DNA of 60,000 nucleotides, taken from assembly GCA_914767715.1 (NCBI GenBank), contig OU612070.1:3863501-3923500 (forward strand), written 5' to 3'. The notes beneath the pieces were generated by a model. It did not search any database. It was not told the origin of the DNA and was given only the letters and a program-made list of their open reading frames with translations. A program made the translations under genes and the position numbers. Origin of the DNA: Membranipora membranacea (Eukaryota > Bryozoa > Gymnolaemata > Cheilostomatida > Membraniporidae). Positions 37,501 through 48,900 of the stretch are shown here, piece after piece. How positions within the stretch are numbered: position 1 is the first letter of the stretch; every line of letters starts with the position of its first letter.

Positions 37501-38798
37501 ATTGCAATGGATATAGCAGCTTGTTGCAAACAGTTTGATATTTATTTTCACCTCAAAATTTCTTCCCTTGAAAAAAGAACATCAAATTGATGACAAGATG
37601 ATGCTGAAGGTAAAGCAATTTTCAAAGAAACAATCCAATCAAAATTGATAGAGTTATCAACAAAAAACCCTTGACTGTGGACTGCAAATCCGAGATTGCA
37701 TCATTGCTCTTACACAAACCAATTTCGTTACGTCGCACACAATTAAGTGCCTTACTTTGGTTGGACTTTTGATGCTTGATGGAAGTAGGGGCACGGTGAT
37801 GCTGTCCTGCAGAAATAGTCTATATCTAAATGCTTCTGCCCAAATCTAAACAATTGCTGTTGAATCTGTGGTTGTTTATTCGGCGCAGCGTTGTTTCTCA
37901 GTCTCAGAACATAACAAATACTCTGTGATTTAAATTTTTATCCACATGGGGAACCATCCAACTTGTTCAAACATTACAAGGATGGCACAAAGGCAATTGG
38001 CCAAAGATTAGAGTCTTCTCACCCGCTATGTATTTTATGAAGTTATTGTCTCCATAACAAAGTGCCAACAACTTCTGGTTCTTCAGTTTTAAATACAAAA
38101 ATCCTACAAAATTCTATGACCTTTCTTATCAAATACCAATTACCAGATTTTCTGCTACTATACCAGATAATCTTGGATGTACATTCCTTACCTGGTAGAT
38201 CAATGAATTTGAGCGAGCCTTATGGAACAAAATCTTCTCAATCACTTTGCTGAAATTCTAGCTCTTTCGGTCTTTCAATAAGACAGATTCCTCCATATAG
38301 TTCCATCAATAAGTGGGGAATTTTTGGGATAAGTCCTTTTCAAACCTCAAGAATCCCGGCAAGGAACGATCAGATCATGATTTTGGCCGCTTTCAATTGA
38401 AAGACAACCACTGGATGATTTGTTTAGTAAATCAAAGTTATGGAATAAAGATAGATAAAACTAAAATAGACAAATGTTTGCCAACTAAAGCTTTATTTAT
38501 GTATACATTAGCCAGTCCTCAAAAGAATTGTTTAATTGAAGGAATACCTACAAAAAGTTGTTAGAGAAATTGGAGATTTAGGATTAATGTTGAGCTTAAT
38601 GGAGGTTTAAGGTAATTATGATATAGCATAAGTCCCTGAGATCTAGTTCAATCGGCTGAGACAATTATTGTCAGAGAAAGCAAGTACGCAAAAGCCAAAG
38701 TCTTAATTCTGGGCTGAGGAATAAAACGTTCAGGAATAAACCAAAGGAGTTAAGGAGTCTCCTCAAATCTTCGAATGAACTATGAGTGAGAGGACTTA
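34553..38798. other. Region between metalloproteases 1 and 2
   Basis: It starts with the 3' UTR of metalloprotease 1 (AATTAAA-type signals near 34815). A possible exon at 36359-36568 is listed separately. About 37300-37450 shares short blocks with 43990-44110 (CATAGACTT, GGCACTTAATTAT-like), hinting at an old dispersed repeat. Otherwise I see nothing to annotate. Confidence 0.45.
36359..36568 (+). CDS. Possible orphan exon with a Pro/Tyr-rich C-terminal tail
   Basis: After an acceptor-like TTGTGCAGATTTAG, 69 codons run to TGA without a local Met start. They contain TIYDKCDEPMG, SAATPPVYDKTEGG and DASYLKPSY at the end. The composition resembles a receptor tail, but no membrane exon was found upstream. 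It may be chance. Confidence 0.2.
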   Translation: MFLTWSVSRFANFQHYQTDSLLYMTIYDKCDEPMGNNMPPTSAATPPVYDKTEGGLPLKRDASYLKPSY

Positions 38799-41700
38799 AT
38801 GATGGCAACTTCAACTTCTGTCAAGTCAGATATCTATACAACAGCATTAGTTATATACTTTTGTCTGCAAATATCTCAGGCTGGTGAGTTACTAACATCA
38901 ACAGCAGTAGCTGCAGATCGAGATTGTTCTACAAATTTTGTTTGTTTTGCTTAAATCAGTCAGCCAGTGCTTTACTGTATCAAAGACAGACTCCTCGCAC
39001 GGTTATAGGAGCGTGTCTTTTGCAATAAAGTCAACTGATCTAATGAGATTGAGCTGAAGTATGGCTTTCACAAACGCTATTGAACTATTATATCATAAAT
39101 TATTGAGGACGTCAATTATACCTACAGGGGAAAGAGAGTAAACAGCTTGAACAAAAGCTGCATATCTGGATATCATATAGGTGTCCGGTCCGTCCGTTAT
39201 TGAAGATCAAAACAGAAAACTGTATTGTTAATCTCTGTTAATCCGCATATAATGATATCCAGTCTATTTATAGGTTCAAGGTTTTGTGGATTCCAGCGCA
39301 GCGCAACTCTTGAGAGACAGAAGAGATTTGCGTTTATCAACCAGAATACAAGGGTAGGTAAAGGAACATGGCCGCTGCCAATAACAGTTGGGTGGAAGTC
39401 ACTGCTGCCAGATCATGTGATCAGCAGAGCAGACCAGGAGGAAGTTATCGTCTCTTGTCTGAGGGTGAGTGAGGATAATTGTAACACTGATATTATGATT
39501 ACACTATTAGCCTATGACTACACAAAGAGGACTGCCTCATATCTTAACTTTGAGCCCAAAGTTAGGATATGAGGCAGTCCTATGCATCTATCTATCAATC
39601 TAACAGTTATAGAGTACTTAATCCTAAGCATAACTTTAGCGTTTATTGAGGTAGCTTTTGTAATTGACCAATTACCTTAGAGTAAAGATTAGTTTACAAT
39701 GCCAATTAATAGACAGTTTTCTGAGCTCTGATTTAGGCCTCAATTCGGAGTTGTCCTATCTCCAGTTTGGTACTTTTAACCCACGCCGCATAGGAAAAAT
39801 GTGCTGAAAAGAGGGTTATCTTGAAAACCGCTTATAATAGGATAAAAGTTATTTTTGATTCAGAATCCGCAACATTGAAAATTCACATGGACATAGTTTG
39901 GGAAATAATTTTAGTGTATGGATAGTCAATTATAGCATTTTCTGCCTGTTTTGCGGACAATTTGGCAGAATCTTTCACGAGTTTCGTCACTAAAATTAAG
40001 ATTTCTCAACATTCAAGCCTCCAATGATTTGGAAACCCTGTCTCACAGGGTTTTCAATGGTGCAGACTCAAAATCAAAAATCATTTTTATCTTAACATAA
40101 GCCGTTTTCAAGATAACCCTCTTGCAGCAGGTTTTTCCTATGCGGCGTGGGTTAAAAGTACCAAACTGGAGAGAGGACAACATAAATAAGAGCTCAGAAA
40201 ACTGTCTATTGGACAGTCAATTAATTAGCAGTGTAAGCTCCCATTTATTCTATCAGAATCTGTGCACAATTAGAATATCATTACTGTGACTGGTAATTGA
40301 AGATTCGGTGAATTTGTTGCCAATGAGCAAAGTGTGTAGAGCTATACTTACTGTCCTGGGAATCTATTTTTAGAATGTGACCTGCTACTAGTTTAGGGTA
40401 ATTAGCCTGTCTTGACAAGCTTTGTCTTGACAGATTAGGTCTTATATGGTATCCCGAAATATTGGTAACAAACAATTAAACTTTTTAACTAAACTCAGTT
40501 GTGGAAGCCCTGAAAGTATACCACCACGGTGGGAAAACTATATCATAGTGTCTTATGTGTGTATCACCATTAGAAAGTTAATCTGTCATCTAAAGTTGAT
40601 TAATTAATTGACATACCCAGCATTAGAGCATGGAGATTAAAATGTGTCAACTTAGCATTGCTATCAACTCAGAAAGACCCCATCATCACCAAGTTTTTTT
40701 CCTTTTTTTCATTACTTTCAGAAGTGGGCTGAAGTGTCTGGTTTGATATTCACATACGTTAGCGGCCCTGTGGCGCCTCGTCAGGCAAACATTTTTATAC
40801 TGGAAGGCAGTGCACTGAATATCGATGATGATATTCTGGCAACCGGGCAAGAACCTAACCCTTTTGGTGACCCACCAAGCTCAAAGATTTGGATTTTTAA
40901 TACGGGGAACCCACTCAAGCCATACGGATCAACACCTGGTCAAGGTAAAACACCAACATACAAGGTTATTTCATTTTAAATAGTCTTCACTGACTGCAAT
41001 TTTGCATGAACAATATAACAGTTAGGCTGAAATGAGCTTCGGGCCATGTTCATATAGGAACATATAATTGGCAGGTGGGTCAACATCGCTATGGGTCCCC
41101 CCCCCCTGTATCCTAGTAATTGTAAATAACGAGGCTTGATTTTTAGCCGTCAGCCTTATTGAATGTGAAGTGCATAACAGGTAGTGTGGCCGAGCGGTCT
41201 AAGGCGCTGGTTTAAGGCACCAGTCTCCTCGGAGGCGTGGGTTCGAATCCCACCGCTGCCAAAAAGTTTTGATAAAAGCAGCGCTGATTTGCTGCATAAT
41301 GCCACTTAAAGAGAGACTCTAGTTCAAAGTCAATGATTATGTTTGAGCAATGTACAATATACTTTTTGGTTTTTTACGTCAGATAAGTGTCATTAGTAGT
41401 GTGGAGAAAGGGACTTAGAACAAACCTGATATCTGTGAGACATCACTTTTGAAAATCATCCGTGCACGATTCAGAGTTGGTTTTGACTGTACACACACAA
41501 GCATGTATCAATAATGTGTAGTCTATTTATTTTAAGGTGATAACCTACAGGAGATACTATGCCATGAGATAGGGCACACCCTGAATCTTGACCACGCCTC
41601 TCGTGATGACCCAACTTCTCTCATGAATGACGTGTTACCGAACTGGAGCCATGATGTTGTACTAGGACAAGATGATATAAATGGTATACAGACCTTGTAT

Positions 41701-42520
41701 GGTCCTCCTGATGGAAAGGTGAGGCTTATGTTGAGTTAGAACCACTTCGCTGACAATGTAAGTTGTTCACCAGTTATGGTTCGCCTCCAGGCTATATTAA
41801 AAAAATCAAAATTGATCTAAATAAGTATAAGTCTGAGCCCCCAAGGCTGTTACCCCCCTGCCCGACAGAGTTTTATTACTCTATCAAGTTACGAATGAAT
41901 ACAAAATTGAACATGTTCCTTTTGACTGAATTTTCTATCACACAATTTCTGTTTACATGAAATTCTGAGGCACATTTTATTTTACCATTACATTATACTA
42001 TGTCTGTGGTCTCTTTATTGACAGTTGTGAAAGCAATACCGCCATAAGCCTACACCTTGGTGAAGAAATTTTATCGGTGCTACCGGATATTCTGAATATT
42101 TCCTGTTATTGATTCTTGTAGATATTTCATGGTGGTCTCCCAGAATCTCAATTTACTAAACTCACAACTGTATCAGCCTCGACAACATCTACAACAGCAG
42201 AAGCATTCGGAGGCAGCAGACCCATAGTCACAGCTCCACCAGCTCCAACCTTCCCTACTACAACTACTACAACAGCTTCAGCGCCAAGCACAGCATCTGC
42301 TCTTGGTAAAGCAAAATCAGTAAACCGAAACAACAATGCTCGAACAAGAATCACATGCGCAAGAGGAAGACTTTGTCGCCAAGGTAGTGCCAGAGTTAGA
42401 GCTAATCGACCAAGAGGTACGAATAAAAATGCTGGTAAAAACCGTCAGAACGCAGGCAATTGTAACAGACTAAAGGGTAGAAACAGGCTGCTATGTTTGA
42501 GACAGCGAAGACAGGGTTGA
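38799..42520 (+). CDS. Matrixin-like secreted metalloprotease 2
   Basis: Five exons: 38799-38883, 39274-39464, 40722-40944, 41537-41718 and 42122-42520 (359 residues, phases consistent). Exon 1 encodes a signal peptide (ALVIYFCLQISQAG). Exon 2 gives a minimal propeptide (SRFCGFQRS), the furin site RQKR|F and the first catalytic strand, ending VSCLR. Exon 3 is 223 nt, the same length as exon 3 of metalloprotease 1. Exon 4 has HEIGHTLNLDH (about residues 176-186) and the Met-turn SLMNDV. Exon 5 encodes a Thr/Pro-rich linker and an Arg/Asn-rich tail ending NCNRLKGRNRLLCLRQRRQG. AATAAA lies at 42724. The start at 38799 gives Met-Met; 38802 is an equal alternative. It is closest to metalloprotease 1 in exon plan and likewise lacks a prodomain exon and hemopexin. 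RFCG could be a vestigial cysteine switch. Confidence 0.83.
39528..39581. repeat. 54-bp hairpin just after metalloprotease 2 exon 2
   Basis: 24-bp arms (AGGACTGCCTCATATCTTAA...) with one mismatch and a 6-bp spacer, about 64 bp downstream of the exon 2 donor. No flanking direct repeat seen. Confidence 0.8.
39701..40212. mobile_element. Foldback element in metalloprotease 2 intron 2
   Basis: Inverted arms of about 140-170 bp (39701 onward, and up to 40212) share AGACAGTTTTCTGAGCTC, CCAGTTTGGTACTTTTAACC, CCGCATAGGAAAAA and AGAGGGTTATCTTGAAAAC as reverse complements. The roughly 200-bp centre is less symmetric. It lies in the intron homologous to the one that holds the 31758-32183 foldback but is unrelated in sequence. 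Confidence 0.8.
40404..40435 (+). repeat. Mini-palindromic element, family B, diverged copy
   Basis: Its first 19 bases (AGCCTGTCTTGACAAGCTT) are identical to the perfect palindrome at 50614-50645; the second arm is altered (TGTCTTGACAGATTA). It lies in metalloprotease 2 intron 2. Confidence 0.6.
41180..41261 (+). tRNA. tRNA-Leu (anticodon AAG)
   Basis: An 82-nt cloverleaf. The acceptor stem GGTAGTG pairs with CGCTGCC (two G-U pairs), with discriminator A. The anticodon stem CTGGT/ACCAG encloses the loop TTAAGGC, giving anticodon AAG. A long variable arm (CTCCTCGGAG) marks a class II leucine tRNA. The B box is GGTTCGAATCC. A TTTT terminator follows at 41267-41270. It has no intron and no encoded CCA, as expected for a nuclear gene. 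It is in the same orientation as, and inside an intron of, metalloprotease 2. Confidence 0.95.
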
Positions 42521-45500
42521 TATTCTGGAAGACATTTATTAGACATGCAATATTTTATCTTCTTGGTGATAGTATATGTAACTCATTGGATACTCTTAGC
42601 CTCTACCAGGTCATCTATGTCCTTCTGAACATCCACTTTTGATTACTAATGCTTGGTGTAGGGTATATTATTACCTGGAATTTTATATAATGACGTTTAA
42701 CATGTGCCGCTGGATTGAAATGAAATAAATAGAATATAGAATAGCACATAAAGATATAATTATTCTCCATGGATGCAAGACTTTGAACTGTTCATCCACC
42801 ATCACCCAAGGGAACAAACATCTTCCTCCTTAGTACTCCTTCGGATCAGAGAGAACTATTGTCCTGTGGTTCTCAGTCAGTGATGGTATTTGAGAACACA
42901 TTGTAACTGAGTTTTACTTTATCCAAGATAAATGGAACAACAGGAATTTCTCAATAAACTTGGTTTGGTTCCCGGTCAAGTTATACCATAAGGGTCTTAT
43001 TTGGCTCCCACCTAAGCCAGTTGAAATTTTGTGCTAGCTAGCATTCAGTAACCCCTGAATATACTCAAGTAAACTCCAGCGAACATTGACTCCACTCGGT
43101 AAGCTTTCAAATATAGCTGGAGCTCTACATGAATATGAGCCAAAAAAATTCTATCTCAAAAACCAATACAGAACTATTCACTAGCACTTAGCATATTCGA
43201 AAAAGAAACTTCTCTTCAACATCTCAGTCCTACAGCAAGGCAATCTCACTGTTGACGACACTCTAGTTTGGCGGTTGGTATTCTTGCCATAATCTACTAC
43301 AATAACATTTACTTTCCTTGTCATCTATTGTTTGAGATCATCAAGATATAAAGTTGCGGGCTTTACTTTATCAGCAGGCTGAAGGAAATATATATCGTAA
43401 ATCATAGAACAAAATTAAAACCATATAATTCGTCATTGCCATACCCCATTTCCCCATTCCCTCTCAAGAATATTGAACCACTGATATATATAAATATATA
43501 TGCAGAGATTAGAGGAACATATCTCACCCTGCACAAGAGCATGGCAGTTTATGTATGCTGTTGGGAATGTACTTCTCCTATATTATAATTGTTCAAAAAT
43601 GCTACAGCCAGCCACTTATATGCCTGAGTTTTAGGCGCTTTTTGCTGGGACATCAATCACTGGTGTATGTTAAAGCTGCCAGAATTTTAGATTAATTCAC
43701 TGTCACAATGTTAATATTACTGATGGAACATAGATCCGTATAAGTGGCTTCAAGAGGAAAACTAGAAATAGAAGATCAATGGAGAGACTTAACCAAAATA
43801 TTGTTTCACACATTATTGTCTATTGACCTAATTTATCATTCTAGCACTGGGTTCGGTGTCCTAGCCTTGATGTATAGCATGGACAATTATGTTACGAATT
43901 CTTGAGAAGACTATGAGTCGCTTCAATTAGAGAATTCCCTATAACTTTCCCAAAATTTCAGATAAGTGATTTTCCCTGAAATATTCCGCCTGATTTCCAA
44001 GCATAGACTTAACAAGGAAACTAGGCAAGACACCATATGCAGCTAAAGTGAGGCACTTAATTATAGGTTACGGTACGACATTGTATCGTGTGGAAGCAAG
44101 CAAGTCCATAGATCAGGTAATAATCAATTAAAGGTAAACCTTCACCAACAAGGATTGAATTCAATGTGAAGAAGAGAGATTTAAGATGACTCTGCAAAAA
44201 ATCCCTTCACTAATCTGGTTTCTTGTTTTTCGATGTCTCATGGCAACCTTGAAGAGATCGAACATGTGGTATCTACCAAGGCTGATTTGGACTGCACCTA
44301 GCTTTGCATAGTCATGTATTGCATGTGTGCGGTAGGTAGGATGAAAAATGATTAATACACTTTATGTCGCTGTCATAGGATGAATCTTTTTTTAAAGATT
44401 AAAAGCAAATGAAACAGGTCTAGGGTTGTGGGTGTAGAAAACACTATTCATAAAGAACTTTCTGCTTGTGTATTACCACATATGATTGGCTCAAGAATAT
44501 CCAGTTAACAACAGGTACTGACTGCTCTCGATGAAAACCTCAACACCTAAACAGCATACCAATATAATAATCAACTTTGCATTGAAATAATTGGAATTGT
44601 GCAGTAGATATGACAAGTGCAGGGTCACCATATAGGCATCATATATCATTTTAAGGCTCAAAAATTATACAAGCTTGTGGATTCTCAAGATTCTCAGGAA
44701 TTCTCTGATATTTTTCGAAATCCTTGCAAAATTGGTTAACGATTTTATGGTTGCCCGCCAACCACAGGCTCCAAGGCAGCAGTGAAGGCAGTAAGTTTGA
44801 AATGGAACTTCATCTCAAATGATCTAGTATTATATGGCAGCTTTGGATGGAAGCTCTCTCTTTTTTCCTCATGCTCATTATCTCCTCTGCTCTTCTGTTA
44901 CCTCTTTAGGCAGGGGAGATAAACTCTGCACAAACCCCCATCAGGACCCCGCAATTTTTTGAAGCTCTGAATTCAAATCCATTATGGCAGTATACTCAGG
45001 GTTCTCACAGTATTATGAGATTTCTTATGACACACAAAAAAGTACATCTGTCATTTCTGCGAATTTTATCATCAATCGTATGTAAGTTCATTTAAATAAC
45101 CATTAGAAGAAAGGATTAAATATATATTTATATTCTGTGCTGTGGCTGGATTAAATCACGATGGGTGGTGGCAGAGATTAACTTCAGATAGAGCATTCTC
45201 AACAGTATTAGCCCATGCTCATTGTGACGCTCATAGATATTCTTAATCCGACCAAGCGTAATCCCCTTTTCATAGGCTTAATATGCTTGATTTCACCAAT
45301 GATATGTATCCATCACAAGTCTTCGCTGAGAAGGCAAACATCACTAATTAAAACAACCCTGGAAAAAACAAAGAGGGTTTCTGCTAGTCCATATATCAGA
45401 GCCTGAATTATACAAAGCTGATAGATTTAGGTATTAATGGATCCGAAACTTAAGAACCAGGAGTATTTTGATCAGACTGATCAAAAGAAGAGTTCTAGTT

Positions 45501-45969
45501 CCAAGTCAAGGGTAAGTTTAACTCATTACATTGCTTTACTATGGGCAGCACTAAAACGCATAGTCAGGTGTGTAAGCTTAGCTTCTGTACTGTCGAGCCC
45601 GATGAACTGTGTGGCCTATTACCATCTCCGCTGCTAAGATTACTAGTGTGTACACCTACAAGTATACTTGATTTAGTTCAAACTTTATAATTCATAACTA
45701 TGAAAAACAACAATTGTTCCTTCAGCAAAATCTCAATCCATTCCAGTGTTGCTTGTTTCAGACTTTTCGTAATTCAAACATAATATTGAGTTTTGCAATG
45801 GCTTGCACTTACTGAATGGCATTGTATTCACAAGTAAAAGTGGTCAGCTGCAAAACTGCATATATATCTGTCTATCAACTGTAGAGCTGACTTTGAAACA
45901 CAAACTGGAGAGTGTGATCGATTCAGCTTCTGTCGATTAGTACAAAGAGAGTTTATCCGCAAACACAAA
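42521..45969. other. Region between metalloproteases 2 and 3
   Basis: 3' UTR of metalloprotease 2 (AATAAA at 42724), then A+T-rich sequence without supported exons. An AT-rich palindromic stretch lies near 43484-43502. About 43990-44330 shows weak similarity to about 37310-37750. The 3' end should hold the promoter of metalloprotease 3. Confidence 0.45.
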
Positions 45970-48900
45970 ATGGCTGCAGGGTGCAGTTTTCTCCTTATAG
46001 CTCTCTCCGTTGGTATACATTGCAGTTCTGCTGGATTAATCAACACTGCAATACGTGATGGACTAATCAAAGCTGGGTGGTGGAAATATGGTAATGTAAG
46101 TGAAAGATCTAGCACTATGACCATACTATACCTCACAGTGAATCTGATATATAATATTACCTTTACCATGCAACAAAGTTGTTAAGTTTTGAGTACTGCC
46201 TTATCTATCGCAATGTCATTTCCAGCAAATTTACTTGATTTTGATGATTGGCCCTCTTTGCTGTTCAACAGACTTCATCGCCACCACAGTTATGACTCAT
46301 GACATATGGATGCCCTCACGCACTCATGTATCTACCTACCTTAGTGATAGTAAATGTACATACAAAGTGATAAACTTTCTGTTTTTTTAGATGGAAGACA
46401 TAGGGTCCAGCACTTTCAATGATCAACTGCAGAAATACAGAGAATATCATGGACTAAATGATGCTGGTAAGATGTACGGAGTATCCCATAATGCAGCATT
46501 CTAGAATTCCCAAAAATATCTGAACCATAGCAATAGCGAGTTTGAGATTTACCTGGATTGTTGCATTGTGGGAATTGTACCATTGATTCCTTTGAAATTA
46601 TGATGGTTAGATACAGGTTTACTGCTCTAGATTAATAAGAATCTGTTCCGTGTAGACTCGATAATAATTACTACTAAGTCTATGGGTCACATTGTACAGC
46701 CCTGATTACCCTAGAGCCTCAGTGCCCAACCTTCTTTACACAAAGAGCCAATTTCAAATTTCCAAATGATAAAAATTCCTGGCTTGGTAGTGATTCAGTT
46801 CTGTAAACCCAAAGAGCCCAGAAATGGCATGCAGGGATGGCGTGGGAAGGGACGGAAAGTTTGGTTATGCTTTAAACACAACATTGAGTCTGCTGATGTA
46901 TGATTGTGACCAAATCACCAGTTAAAATTTGGTGATTATGATGATAAAAGAGTAATCTAAATACCAAAATGTGAGCAATTTAATCGATTAAAAAACATTA
47001 TATACATTCATCGTAAAATGGTGAATAATAAGTGAGTAGAGAGTAGAGATGAGGTATGAGGGATTTGGTATTTTTCATTCAGTCATCATCATGGTATTGA
47101 ATGCAATGCGATGGTGTGGCATGTGTGATGAAAAAGTAAAAAAAAAACAACTATTAGGAAAAGTCATTCCTTGTCTATCACTCTGTTTTCATGGTAAGTC
47201 ATGTAAAGTTGGACACTATATCCAACCAATGTATGCTGACACACATGTCAGTTTCGCGCAGTGTAACAGCGAAAATGAGAAAACTTGGAAAAGAGCAACC
47301 AATATTTCAAAATTAGCCATTGGGGCTCAAGAGCAATATGTTAGACACTGGGACTCTAGAGTGAAGCCCTAACGGGCAACACACACTAAGCTCTTGTAAC
47401 CTCAGTGGTTTGCGCAATGTCACCATTGACAGCACATGTGCTGACAGCAGCCTCAGCTGATCCTCAGCAGTTTGATCAGCGGTTGCAACCTCAGAGTGCA
47501 GAGCGGTTTGCATGGTGTCACTTTACTAACATATAAGCTTTAGCTGATCCTCAGAGGATTGATGCTTCTATAAAAAACTAATTGGGGACCGCTGAGGTTT
47601 CAAATGCGTTTAGACCATAGATTTAAAAAACTGTTTTTTAAATCTATGGTTTAGACCATAAAAAATACCTAGATCCTATAAGTACAGAAGGCATACACTA
47701 TATATATCAAGAGCTAGTGATTCACCATAATAACCAGGTTTTTAGCTGAGTCAGATTAGCGCTTTTGTAAGAGACACCTCTCCTACCAAGAGGATCTGGT
47801 GAATGAACTACTTATTTATCTAGTTATTCAGCAGCGTAGTTTTTAAACAGTAATTTATTGACCTCATATACAAATAAATGAGATTGGTAAGATTTGGTAT
47901 GCTAGTGTAGTATATGGTCAGCAAACTCGGCTGCATTTGTGTTATGTAGCTGCGTCTAGGACTTGACACTCAATTGACCCGTACATTACAGATATGAGGT
48001 AAACCCATAAAGTGAAATTTAATTATCTATTAGCGTATTTTTGTTTTTCTCAGACAAGTGGCCAAAAACGCTGTATAATCATGCAGTGCTGAATTATAAA
48101 ATTTAGGGACAACTCATATGCAATAAACTTTTACCAGAATACTACAAAACAATAAAATGATCTTAAAGAGGCCTAATTCTAAAACATGAGTCTAGTCAGT
48201 TTTAACTCAAACATGGCAAAGCGGATTTTTGACATATTGCAAGATTTGAGTTTATAAAACAAAAAATATAAAAGATTACTCTTCTGTAAGTAGATAATCC
48301 TTTGCATGCGGCGGCAAACAGCTTATAGATTAATAATGCAGATTAAATGTGACGATTAGTTACTTAGGGCCATTAATAGACCGAACAGCCTGTTAGTCTT
48401 AGCAGGAAACGCTTCACTTCCAATATGGTAGTCTGAGCCCCCCCTCCCCCCTCCCCCTTCCCCCCTCCCCCTCCCCCTTCCCCCCTCCCCCCGGACTCTT
48501 GCCCCCCACCCAACAGACCTTTATGGTAGTACTGTGTCTGGTATGTGGTCCTCTAAAGACTATGTCGTTTTAATCTATTACGAGAGGGGCCGTGATGCAA
48601 TAGAAGGCATGGATCTCTCAATAGAGAGTTGCCGTATTCAATTTTAAGCGGATCATGGTGGTGTCAGGAAGGGCATTCGACCTCAAATGCTCCTGTGCAA
48701 CAAACAGTATACAGTCCCTAAACCCATACTGATACATAAAAAACAAAAGAACATCAAGGTTTCTCACCAGGTATCGCAGGGTAGCGAGACCATAAATGAA
48801 CATAAGTTTTTTTTTCCTATTTCTAGATCATTATTACAGCTTTACTTTCAGAATTTTTGATCTATGGTGGAAATTTGGTTGAAATTTAATGACATATTAT

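Noticed and set aside
47049-47372. 107-codon frame in metalloprotease 3 intron 2
   Set aside because: No signal peptide, domain or splice partner, and composition like the surrounding non-coding DNA.
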